Positions 16,443 to 24,715 of a DNA stretch of 64,000 nt are shown here, in pieces. This DNA comes from Saccharibacillus sp. CPCC 101409. GTDB lineage: Bacteria > Bacillota > Bacilli > Paenibacillales > Paenibacillaceae. The position numbers and the translations under genes were made by a program. The stretch's first letter is position 1. Each line of letters opens with the position of its first letter. The stretch is taken from the NCBI RefSeq assembly GCF_030518235.1, contig NZ_JAULSA010000014.1, forward strand, positions 1 through 64,000. Direction: 5' to 3'. The notes under the pieces are model-generated. The model saw only the letters and a program-made list of their open reading frames with translations, searched no databases and was not told the DNA's origin.

Positions 16443-17399
16443 ATGACGACGCAGCAAACGGCGGCAGCGACGGGAATCGGCAAAAACCGGGTCAAAAAGC
16501 AGGAACGCCGGCGGTTGATCAAGAAAAACAGTTTCTTGTACCTGATGTTTTCGATTCCGTTTTTCTACTTTGTGATCTTTCACTACATTCCTATGTTCGG
16601 TATCATTATCGCATTCAAGGATTACAATGTGTTCGACGGAATCGGGGGAAGCGAATGGATCGGGTTGGGGTATTTCAAAGAATTTCTGTCCGATCCTTAC
16701 TTCTATAAGCTGGTCCGCAATACGCTGGCGATCGGGATTTATCAAATCTTGTTCGTGTTCCCGGCTCCGATTATCCTGGCGCTTCTGCTGAACGAACTTC
16801 GAAACGGCTTGTTCAAACGCTTCGTGCAGACGGTCAGCTATCTTCCGCACTTTCTGTCCACTGTGGTGATATGCGGCATCCTGGTCAACTTTTTGTCGCA
16901 CGACGGCATGATCAATCAGTTCCTGCAGTTCTTCGGCATGGAGCGGATTCAATTCCTGATGATCCCCGAATGGTTTCGGACGATCTATATTTCTTCCGAC
17001 ATCTGGCAGGGAATCGGCTGGGGTTCGATCGTATACCTGGCGGCACTGACCAATATCGATCCGCAGCTTTACGAAGCGGCGACCGTGGACGGGGCGAACC
17101 GCTGGAAGCGGGCGCTGCATATTACACTGCCCGGAATCGCGCCGACCATCATCATTATGCTGCTGTTTAGTATCGGAGGCATTATGTCGGTTTCTTTTGA
17201 AAAAGTGCTGCTGCTCTCCAACGGGTCCAACTTCGAAACTTCTGATATCATCGCGACTTACGTGTATCGCCGCGGCCTGGTTTCGAGCGATTTCAGTTAT
17301 GCGACCGCGGTCGGCCTGTTTAACTCGCTTATCGCGCTGTTCTTCCTGACCATCGGCAATAAATTCAGCAAGAAAGTGAGTGAGACGAGCTTATGGTGA
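16443..17399 (+). CDS. Sugar ABC permease, LplB type (system 1)
   Basis: A 318-aa inner-membrane protein of the CUT1/MalF-like permease family with about six transmembrane segments. The EAA loop that contacts the ATPase reads YEAATVDGANRWKRALHITLPGIAP (about 215-240). The N-terminal signature IPMFGIIIAFKDYNVFDG is typical of LplB-type proteins that serve oligosaccharide uptake in Paenibacillaceae. An AAAGGAGGG site precedes ATG 16443. It pairs with the permease at 17393 (overlapping stop/start) and the lipoprotein at 18354; no ATPase gene is present, so a shared MsmX-type ATPase is inferred. Confidence 0.92.
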   Translation: MTTQQTAAATGIGKNRVKKQERRRLIKKNSFLYLMFSIPFFYFVIFHYIPMFGIIIAFKDYNVFDGIGGSEWIGLGYFKEFLSDPYFYKLVRNTLAIGIYQILFVFPAPIILALLLNELRNGLFKRFVQTVSYLPHFLSTVVICGILVNFLSHDGMINQFLQFFGMERIQFLMIPEWFRTIYISSDIWQGIGWGSIVYLAALTNIDPQLYEAATVDGANRWKRALHITLPGIAPTIIIMLLFSIGGIMSVSFEKVLLLSNGSNFETSDIIATYVYRRGLVSSDFSYATAVGLFNSLIALFFLTIGNKFSKKVSETSLW

Positions 17400-18307
17400 A
17401 GACGATGAAAGTGTCGGCCAAGAAAAGCGGCGGCATCGACGAAGGATTCGGCAGCCGGCTGTTCGATATTTGCAACGTTCTGCTGATGCTTCTGCTGATG
17501 TTCGCGACGTTTTATCCGCTCTATTACGTGCTTGTCGTCTCGCTCAGCGACGGTCATTCCGTGATGCGCGGCGATGTGGCGTTCTGGCCGAAAGGCTTTA
17601 CGCTCAGTACGTACCAGCTGATTTTTGACGATGTGTCGATCTGGCGTTCTTACGCCAATACGATTCTGTATACCGTAGTGGGGACGACGATCAACGTTGT
17701 GTGTACCGCCATGTGCGCGTATCCGCTGTCCAAGAAGTCGTTTTACGGACGGGGATTCTTTACGCTGATGATCGTCATCACCATGTTCTTCAGCGGCGGG
17801 CTGATCCCGTCGTATCTGCTGGTCCAGAAACTTCATATGCTGAACACGATGTGGGCGCTGGTGATTCCGGGGGCGATCAGCGTATGGAATATGGTGATTA
17901 TGCGGACCTTTTTCCAGTCGATTCCGAACGAGCTGTACGAATCGGCCGAGATGGACGGTTCGAACGAGCTGATCTCGTTTCTTCGCATCACGCTTCCCCT
18001 GTCCAAACCTATTCTGGCGACGATGGCTTTGTTCTACGCGGTAGGACACTGGAACAGCTTCTTCTCCGCCATGATCTATCTGGACGAGAAAGATAAATTC
18101 CCGCTGCAAATCATCCTGCGCAATATGGTCGTCATGGGCGAAATGTCCAACCAGACGCAGGAACTCGGCGGCATTTATGCGAGCGTGACGGCGACCAATA
18201 TCAAATATGCGGTTATCGTAATCGCGGTGCTGCCGATCGTCATGGTGTATCCGTTTATTCAGAAATATTTTGTCAAAGGCATGATGATCGGCTCGCTCAA
18301 AGGATAA
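17393..18307 (+). CDS. Sugar ABC permease, YtcP/MalG type (system 1)
   Basis: A 304-aa partner permease with six predicted membrane spans and the EAA-type loop YESAEMDGSNELISFLRITLPLSKP. The C-terminus FIQKYFVKGMMIGSLKG is the conserved ending of the YtcP group and recurs in the other three systems here. Its ATG overlaps the stop codon of the upstream permease, showing coupled translation. It forms the membrane channel with the 16443 product. Confidence 0.92.
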   Translation: MVKTMKVSAKKSGGIDEGFGSRLFDICNVLLMLLLMFATFYPLYYVLVVSLSDGHSVMRGDVAFWPKGFTLSTYQLIFDDVSIWRSYANTILYTVVGTTINVVCTAMCAYPLSKKSFYGRGFFTLMIVITMFFSGGLIPSYLLVQKLHMLNTMWALVIPGAISVWNMVIMRTFFQSIPNELYESAEMDGSNELISFLRITLPLSKPILATMALFYAVGHWNSFFSAMIYLDEKDKFPLQIILRNMVVMGEMSNQTQELGGIYASVTATNIKYAVIVIAVLPIVMVYPFIQKYFVKGMMIGSLKG

Positions 18308-18353
18308 GCCGGCGGACAGGCCGACCGGTACAATAAAGACGGGAGAGATGAGG

Positions 18354-19880
18354 ATGAAACGAGGGAAAGTTTGGACGGCAGGGTTGGCTCTGTGCCTGGT
18401 CGCGGGACTCGGCGCGTGCAGCGGCGAAAGTTCGTCGCGGCAGGGCGGCTCGGGAGCGCAGGAAGGAGCGGTGGAGATTCGCTGGACCAGAGGCGAGAAT
18501 CCGGCGCAGGCCATCAAAGAGAACACGCCGGTTATTCAGGAAATTCTCGCAAAGACGAACGTCAAGATCGATCTGGAGCCGGTGCCGGGCAGCAATTACG
18601 GCGATAAGAAAAGGGTGCTGCTCGCCAGCAACAATATTCCCGACGTGATCGGGATCGAAGCGGGAGACGCGGCGGAGTTTGGGGATACGGGCATGTTTCT
18701 GGCGATTTCCGATTATCTCGATCAGATGCCGAATTTTCAAAAAGTGATGGAGGAGCACCCGGAGATCGGCAAGCTGTTTGTGGACGGCAAATTGTATTCG
18801 CTGCCGATTACCGAGCAGTTCAAGATCCAGGGCGGCAAAGCCCCGATGATCCGCGCGGATATTCTGGAAGAATTGCAGCTTGAAGTCCCCGCAAGCTTCG
18901 ACGACCTGTATACCGTGCTCAAACGGATGAAAGAAGCGTATCCCGATTCATATCCGTTCACCACCCGGGGAATGTCGTTCATGGACGCTTTCTCGCTCGG
19001 CATGGGCAGCGGATACGGCATGACTTACGACGATGCGAACGACCGTTATTTCTACGGGCAGAACAAGCCGGAATTCAAGGAAGTGCTCACATACCTCAAC
19101 CGATTGTACAGCGAACAGCTGCTGGACCCCGACTTTGCGGTAAACACCAAGCAGAACTGGGACGAGAAGCTGAGTACCGGACGCTCCTTTTTCTACTACG
19201 ATAACAACTCGTTTGCGGTCAATTACAACGCGACGCTCCAACAGAACGCTCCCGACGCGAAGTTCGACCGTATTCCTTATCTGACCAATGCCGCTGGAGA
19301 AGCGAAGGGCTGGCTGTATCCGAAAGGCTGGCTGGTCGACAACTATGCCATCAGTTCGAAAACGAAAAATCCGGAAGCGGTCATCGCTATGTTCGACTGG
19401 ATGTACGGCGAAGAAGGAACGCGGGTGACCAACTACGGCGTGGAGGGCGAAACGTTCGAGATCCAAAACGGCGAAGCCGAGATGCTGCCGGAAACGATCG
19501 AGAAATACAAGTCCAGTTCCGACCCTGCCCGCGTGATGATGTCCGAGCTGGGAACGGGCCTGCTCGCGCTCGCTGTGCATGTGGACGAAAGTCCGATCAA
19601 GCAGTTGTCCGATCCCGATCTCGTCCGCTGGGGCGAAGAATTGACCGCCGATGAAGGCGCCTATTACGTGCCGGGACTCAATCCCGCTTTTACAGCGGAG
19701 GAAACGGATAAGCTGAAGCAGTACACAACTAAAACTTCACCGCTTGAAGAGGATGTTGTAAAGTTTATCATAGGAACCAAGCCGCTTGAGGATTTCGATC
19801 AATGGGCCGGACAGCTGACGGACGCGGGAGCCGGCGAGATCGAAAAGATTTACAACGACGCGCTGAACCGCACGAAATAA
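18354..19880 (+). CDS. Sugar-binding lipoprotein (system 1)
   Basis: A 508-aa extracellular solute-binding protein with a signal peptide ending in lipobox LGAC (Cys about residue 21), so it is lipid-anchored outside the membrane. The sequence fits the large (over 500 aa) LipO/YtcQ-type family: VLLASNNIPDVIGIEAGD, DGKLYSLPITEQF and GWLVDNYAISSKTKNPEAVI. ATG 18354 is preferred over ATG 18348 by spacing from GGGAG at 18341-18345. The downstream sialidase-like and lyase genes suggest a sialic-acid-like or sugar-acid ligand, but this is inference. Confidence 0.92.
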   Translation: MKRGKVWTAGLALCLVAGLGACSGESSSRQGGSGAQEGAVEIRWTRGENPAQAIKENTPVIQEILAKTNVKIDLEPVPGSNYGDKKRVLLASNNIPDVIGIEAGDAAEFGDTGMFLAISDYLDQMPNFQKVMEEHPEIGKLFVDGKLYSLPITEQFKIQGGKAPMIRADILEELQLEVPASFDDLYTVLKRMKEAYPDSYPFTTRGMSFMDAFSLGMGSGYGMTYDDANDRYFYGQNKPEFKEVLTYLNRLYSEQLLDPDFAVNTKQNWDEKLSTGRSFFYYDNNSFAVNYNATLQQNAPDAKFDRIPYLTNAAGEAKGWLYPKGWLVDNYAISSKTKNPEAVIAMFDWMYGEEGTRVTNYGVEGETFEIQNGEAEMLPETIEKYKSSSDPARVMMSELGTGLLALAVHVDESPIKQLSDPDLVRWGEELTADEGAYYVPGLNPAFTAEETDKLKQYTTKTSPLEEDVVKFIIGTKPLEDFDQWAGQLTDAGAGEIEKIYNDALNRTK

Positions 19881-19909
19881 AGCAAACGAAGCGAGGGAGG
19901 AGAAGCGAG

Positions 19910-22273
19910 ATGAATAAACTTATGGACAGCTTGCGAGTAAATAAGTTATTCGTGAAAATTCTGCTCTCCTTCCTGTCTTTTCTTCTTCCGTTGGTTCTGC
20001 TGGGAGCATTGACGTATACGAACTTTGTGACCGACCGAAAAGCGGAGTATACGCAAAAGCTGAATCTCGACCTGACCGCCTCCGCGCGAAAACTGGAAGA
20101 TTACTGGCGTCAAATTTACGAGACCAGCACGGTGTTCTTCGGCGACCCTTCCGTTACGCGGCTTATGAAACCGAAGCAGGAATGGGGAGCTCAGGAATTG
20201 ACGAATATCCAGGCGCTGCAGGGAAGCATGAGCCGCGCCAAATTCAATGTCAATTCGTTTGTCGATCATTTCTTTGTGTATGTGGACGACGAATATGTGT
20301 TTACCGACGACGGCATCAACGATTACGATTATTTTTTTAATAAGTTTTATCATTATCGGGATTACGACACGCAATTCTGGAGCGAGCGTCTCAATACCGT
20401 CCGCTATATGGAAGTGTTGAAGCCGGCGCTGGTGGAAACCTCGTTCGAATCCAAGGAAGTCGTGACGTTCCTGACCGCGAACCGCAGCGGAACCTATACC
20501 CCCGTACTCGGAGTTACCGTCGCCGTGGACAAGATTTGGGAAGCGTTCGCCCCAATTGTGAAGCCGGGAATCAACCGGGTTGTCGCAGCCGACAAAGACG
20601 GCGAAATCGTGATGAGTTCCGATGCCGATTTCAATAACGAAGCGGCTTTTCGAGCAATCGGCTCCGATTTGCCGGACGGTGAAAACGCCCCGCTCGAAGT
20701 AACGGTCGACGGCGAAGACTTTATTGCCGATGCGGTCTATAACGATACGATCGGATGGTATTTCTATGCGTTTACTCCCGTCGAAGAGTTCAACAGGCAG
20801 GCGTCCGGCATTTATCATTTTATTGTCACCCTGTGCATTGTGCTCTGTCTGGTCAGTCTGATCTTCGCGTTCTTGTTCTCTTACCGGCTGTACACGCCGA
20901 TCCGCCGGATCGGGGAAGTGCTGGAACGCACGGTAGGAGAAGTGAAAGACGAGGCGGGAACCCGGTACTCCCGCGATCTGCGGCATATCGGAGCCGGAAT
21001 TCAGCGTATGATGTTCAACCAATCCCGGTTCCAGGGACAGATGGAAGTACTGGCGCAGGAGTATGTGGATTACGTCTTGTTTCAACTGATGAAAGGACAT
21101 TCGCTCAGCGAAGACCAGAGGGAGAATTTGCAGCGTATCCTGCAAACGCGATTGGGTTTCGAACAAGACCGTTTTCTCTGCTGCGCGATCAGTCTCAAAT
21201 TCAAAGACCGTTTCTGGACCGATATTCAGGATGTGGACCGCATTCTGATCGAGGTCAAAATGAAGAATCTGTTTTACGGCCTGCTTAAAGAAAACGCCGA
21301 CCTGTATGTGCTGGAGACGGGGAAATCTCAATACGCGCTGGTTTTCAATATGCAGCCGGACGCGGATCGCGAGAGCATAAGGGGAAGAATGGAGGAACTG
21401 GCGGGCATCTTCAGCAGCGATACCCAGTACTGCCGGCTTCATATCGCGATCGGCGATATCTGCGAAGGCATAGAAGGGATTGCCAAGTCCTATCGCAACA
21501 GTATGTACGCTTTGCACCGGATCACGGGAAAACCGGATTTCAAGATTGTGGAGTTTACGGGCAAAGAAGGCGGTCAAGAGCAGATCGTCTATACCTACGC
21601 GGACGAGAACCGTCTGCTCCAGCTTCTTCGCTTCGGCAACGCCAAAGAAGTCGCCCAGTGGGTCGGACAACTGCTGCAAAACAGCCGTCACGCCTCGTAC
21701 TCCCTCGATGCTTTGGTTACGAAACTGTTCGAGACCGGACGGCGTTTCCTGGTGGAAAGAGGGCTGGACCCGGAAGAAATATTGTCCGGCGAAGACCGGC
21801 GCGATCTGCTGCAAACGCAGCGGACGATCGACGGAGAAGACCGCAGGCAAACGATTTTGCTGAATTTCTTTTTTGGCGCGATGGATCGGATCAAGCAGGA
21901 ACATTCTTCTCCGCGGTCCGCCGAGCTGGCTTCTACGATCAAGCAATACGTCGAAGCCAATTACAGGAGCGATCTGCACCTGGAAAAAATAGCGGAAGAA
22001 ATGGGCGTTACGGTCAAGTACGTTTCCCGCTTGTTCAAAGAAACGTACGACTTGAACATTACGGGATTTATCAGCCGGCTTCGAATCGATAAAGCCAAAG
22101 AACTGCTGGAGACAACCAACCTGCCGGTGATCGACGTGGCGACAAGCGTGGGCATTTTCGACCGGACCACTTTCCTGCGCACGTTCAAGAAGTTTGAAGG
22201 CGTGTCTCCGAACGAATACCGGAAGCAAATCCATAACCGAAAAGAGGAGAATCATGCTTCATATCACAGCTGA
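19910..22273 (+). CDS. Membrane-anchored AraC-type regulator (system 1)
   Basis: A 787-aa one-component sensor-regulator. A transmembrane helix (about 15-37), an extracellular Cache-like sensor (about 40-300), a second helix (about 305-328), a long cytosolic linker and a C-terminal AraC double HTH (about 685-785; LEKIAEEMGVTVKYVSRLFKE and VIDVATSVGIFDRTTFLRTFK) can be seen. GGGAGG precedes ATG 19910. Such proteins sense an extracellular sugar, or the loaded binding protein, and activate the adjoining transport genes. The next gene starts within its last 20 nt. Confidence 0.9.
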   Translation: MNKLMDSLRVNKLFVKILLSFLSFLLPLVLLGALTYTNFVTDRKAEYTQKLNLDLTASARKLEDYWRQIYETSTVFFGDPSVTRLMKPKQEWGAQELTNIQALQGSMSRAKFNVNSFVDHFFVYVDDEYVFTDDGINDYDYFFNKFYHYRDYDTQFWSERLNTVRYMEVLKPALVETSFESKEVVTFLTANRSGTYTPVLGVTVAVDKIWEAFAPIVKPGINRVVAADKDGEIVMSSDADFNNEAAFRAIGSDLPDGENAPLEVTVDGEDFIADAVYNDTIGWYFYAFTPVEEFNRQASGIYHFIVTLCIVLCLVSLIFAFLFSYRLYTPIRRIGEVLERTVGEVKDEAGTRYSRDLRHIGAGIQRMMFNQSRFQGQMEVLAQEYVDYVLFQLMKGHSLSEDQRENLQRILQTRLGFEQDRFLCCAISLKFKDRFWTDIQDVDRILIEVKMKNLFYGLLKENADLYVLETGKSQYALVFNMQPDADRESIRGRMEELAGIFSSDTQYCRLHIAIGDICEGIEGIAKSYRNSMYALHRITGKPDFKIVEFTGKEGGQEQIVYTYADENRLLQLLRFGNAKEVAQWVGQLLQNSRHASYSLDALVTKLFETGRRFLVERGLDPEEILSGEDRRDLLQTQRTIDGEDRRQTILLNFFFGAMDRIKQEHSSPRSAELASTIKQYVEANYRSDLHLEKIAEEMGVTVKYVSRLFKETYDLNITGFISRLRIDKAKELLETTNLPVIDVATSVGIFDRTTFLRTFKKFEGVSPNEYRKQIHNRKEENHASYHS

Positions 22274-23288
22274 AAAGCAGTATGTCTTTGAAGAGGAGCG
22301 TCCGTTTCGAAGCTGCCACGCATCCACGGTGGCCGTGCTGCCGGGCGGCGAAGCGATCTGCGCCTGGTTCGGCGGGACTTACGAGAAATCGAAGGATGTC
22401 GCCATCTGGTTGTCGGCGCGCAGCGGCAAAACATGGTCGGTTCCGCGCAAAGCGGCCGATGAGGACGGTATCGCGCATTGGAACCCGGTTCTGGATGCCG
22501 CTCCGGACGGGTTGAACCTATTCTACAAAGTCGGACACGAGATTGTGGACTGGCATACGCGCATTGTCCGGTCGACGGATGGCGGAGACACATGGTCCCA
22601 ACCTATAGAGCTGGTTCCCGGCGATATCGGAGGACGCGGACCTGTGCGGAACAAGCCGATCCGGCTCGAAGACGGCACGCTGCTCGCCCCGTCGTCGGTC
22701 GAGAAGCGGGACCCGGCGAATCCCGGCAAAGAAATCTGGGAAGCGTTTGCCGATATTTCGACGGACGGCGGAACTACCTGGACCCGGAGCGCGCCGGTGC
22801 CTATGGAACTGGAGCGCTATGTGGGCGCACAGGAGTGGATCGCACGCGGACTGATCCAGCCTTCCCTGTGGAGCGAGGGAGGAAACGCGGTGCATATGCT
22901 GCTGCGCAGCACCGAAGGCGCGGTCTTTCGCAGCGATTCGCAGGACGGGGGCCGGACCTGGTCGATCGCCCGCGCGACGGAGCTGCCGAATAACAACAGC
23001 GGCATCGACCTGACCCGGCTCGGCGGCGGGCTGCTCGCGCTGGTGTACAATCCCGTGCGCGGGTATGCGACGGACTCGCCGCGAACGCCTCTTGTGCTCG
23101 GCTTCTCGCGGGATAACGGAGAGACCTGGGGCGACTCGTTCGTTCTGGAAGACGAGCCGGGGGAATACTCGTATCCGGCAATCGTCTCGCAAGGAAATAC
23201 TTTATTCATTACGTATACCTGGAAAAGGGAACGGATCGCGTTCTGGCGGATCGATGTGCGGGAAGAGGAAAACGGACATGAGAAGTGA
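22254..23288 (+). CDS. Sialidase-like Asp-box beta-propeller protein
   Basis: A 344-aa protein with four clear Asp boxes (SxDxGxTW): STDGGDTW (107-114), STDGGTTW (169-176), SQDGGRTW (229-236) and SRDNGETW (285-292). They define a six-bladed sialidase-type propeller (BNR_2 group). No signal peptide is present, so it acts in the cytosol, presumably on an imported glycoside. The family includes true exo-sialidases but also unrelated glycosidases and lyases; the canonical FRIP arginine motif is not evident (FRSCHAS near residue 18). GAGGAG precedes ATG 22254, which overlaps the regulator gene. The following gene encodes a DapA/NanA-type lyase, which fits sugar-acid breakdown. Confidence 0.8.
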   Translation: MLHITAEKQYVFEEERPFRSCHASTVAVLPGGEAICAWFGGTYEKSKDVAIWLSARSGKTWSVPRKAADEDGIAHWNPVLDAAPDGLNLFYKVGHEIVDWHTRIVRSTDGGDTWSQPIELVPGDIGGRGPVRNKPIRLEDGTLLAPSSVEKRDPANPGKEIWEAFADISTDGGTTWTRSAPVPMELERYVGAQEWIARGLIQPSLWSEGGNAVHMLLRSTEGAVFRSDSQDGGRTWSIARATELPNNNSGIDLTRLGGGLLALVYNPVRGYATDSPRTPLVLGFSRDNGETWGDSFVLEDEPGEYSYPAIVSQGNTLFITYTWKRERIAFWRIDVREEENGHEK

Positions 23289-24216
23289 ACCGGCGGTTTC
23301 GGGAATCTGGCCGACGATGCTGACGCCGTTTGTCCGCGGCGGGCAGGTGGACTGGTCCTCGCTTGAGCGCCTGGTCGAATGGTATATCGCACAGGGGGCG
23401 CACGGGCTGTTTGCCGTCTGCCAATCCAGCGAAATGTTCCGGCTGACGCTGGAGGAGCGGGTCGGGATCGCTTCTTTTGTCCGGCAAAAGGCGCGCGGGC
23501 GCGTTCCGGTTATTGCTTCCGGCCACACGGGCGGTTCGTTCGGCGAACAGGTAGGCGAACTCCGGGCGATGGCGTCGACCGGCGTTGATGCTCTTGTACT
23601 GATTACAAACCGATTGGCGGAACAGGGCGAATCGGAAGCGAAAGCTATTGATCGCCTTCAGCGGCTGTTGGATGAGCTTCCGGCGGATCTCCCCCTCGGT
23701 TTCTACGAGTGTCCGTTTCCTTACAAACGTTTGCTTAGCGACGAACTCTTGTCTTTCAGTGTGGAGACCGGCCGATTCCGCTTTATCAAAGACACCTGCT
23801 GCGACGCGGACACGATTCGGCGGCGGTTGAAGCTGCTGGAGGGAACCGGGGTCAAATTGTTCAACGCCAATTCCGCTACCCTGCTGGACAGCCTGCGCTC
23901 CGGCGCGGCGGGATACAGCGGAGTGATGGCTAACTTCCATCCGTCGCTGTACGTCCGCTTATGGAACGAATACGAGTCCGATCCGGCTGGAGCGGAGCTG
24001 CTGGCCGCTTTTCTGACCACGGCTTCGCTGATCGAGAAACAAAGTTATCCGGCAAACGCCAAATACAACCTGCTGCTCGAAGGAATACTGGAATCCGCAG
24101 CCTGCCGAGTCCTGCCCGACGACGCTTTGAGCGCGACCCATCGAAGCGAAGTCGAGCAGCTTCGTCTGCTGACCGATGCCTGGTACGAAGAATTCGGGAA
24201 AGGAAGATACGAATAG
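23278..24216 (+). CDS. DapA/NanA-family aldolase-lyase
   Basis: A 312-aa TIM-barrel protein of the dihydrodipicolinate synthase/N-acetylneuraminate lyase family. The Schiff-base lysine is K171 (FIKDT) and the catalytic tyrosine Y143 (GFYECP). It overlaps the sialidase-like gene by 11 nt (ATG inside its last codons), so the two are translated together. In this setting pyruvate-dependent cleavage of a sialic acid or another 2-keto-3-deoxy sugar acid is more likely than lysine biosynthesis. The exact substrate cannot be determined. A strong terminator follows. Confidence 0.85.
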   Translation: MRSEPAVSGIWPTMLTPFVRGGQVDWSSLERLVEWYIAQGAHGLFAVCQSSEMFRLTLEERVGIASFVRQKARGRVPVIASGHTGGSFGEQVGELRAMASTGVDALVLITNRLAEQGESEAKAIDRLQRLLDELPADLPLGFYECPFPYKRLLSDELLSFSVETGRFRFIKDTCCDADTIRRRLKLLEGTGVKLFNANSATLLDSLRSGAAGYSGVMANFHPSLYVRLWNEYESDPAGAELLAAFLTTASLIEKQSYPANAKYNLLLEGILESAACRVLPDDALSATHRSEVEQLRLLTDAWYEEFGKGRYE

Positions 24217-24233
24217 TAGAGCGCAAGTTTAAG

Positions 24234-24258
24234 AAGAGCCGACAAACGTCGGCTCTTT
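24234..24258 (+). terminator. Rho-independent terminator (duplicated sequence, copy 1)
   Basis: Perfect 10-bp stem AAGAGCCGAC/GTCGGCTCTT with loop AAAC, after the lyase gene. The identical 25-nt sequence recurs at 24590-24614. Confidence 0.88.
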
Positions 24259-24364
24259 CAGATTGTCGAGAAACGATTTGATGTAAATCATAATAAGCAG
24301 GTTCGATTGGAAGGAAAGGTCGGGGAAAGGGTTGGAGAATTAAAGCGAGCGGCAGGACGAATCC

Positions 24365-24552
24365 AAATAGCTGCGTATATGCCCTTATTCCGGCTTAATC
24401 TTACGTTTTCGAGAAAATAACGACGCTCATACATCTATTTCAAGCTTTTTCGCTTTCATTCGGCATTTGGCTCCCGAATAATTGCACCTGCGTCGCTATT
24501 TGAAGAAATCGAAGCGTTTCGTCCCAAATAAGTGTACCTGTGCCGCTATTTT
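24365..24552. repeat. Four degenerate tandem units with AAATA...TATTT ends
   Basis: Units start at 24365, 24415, 24476 and 24526, spaced 49-61 nt. The last two are most alike: AATAATTGCACCTGCGTCGC and AAATAAGTGTACCTGTGCCG, each followed by TATTT. The first two are diverged (AAATAGCTGCGTATATGCCC, AAATAACGACGCTCATACAT). Each unit could pair AAATA with TATTT. No gene is seen in 24259-24589. Confidence 0.6.
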
Positions 24553-24589
24553 CCGTCGGGAACTCTACCCGGCTTTCTCGACACCCTGG

Positions 24590-24614
24590 AAGAGCCGACA
24601 AACGTCGGCTCTTT
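24590..24614 (+). terminator. Terminator-like hairpin (duplicated sequence, copy 2)
   Basis: Identical to the 25-nt hairpin at 24234-24258 and followed by a T-rich stretch. It lies about 100 bp before the YesM-like kinase gene, with no gene between the two copies. Confidence 0.8.
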
Positions 24615-24715
24615 CTTTGTTTCTTTGCGGACCGGCCAACCCTTCACCTGTTTTTTCGCCGAAAGGTATGCTATCTTTTTACAAGAACAGCCGGCGAGGA
24701 AGCGGAGGGGACGGG

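Noticed and set aside
24365-24552. Regularly spaced repeats as a CRISPR array
   Set aside because: The repeats are short, strongly diverged and not separated by unique spacers of constant length; no cas genes.
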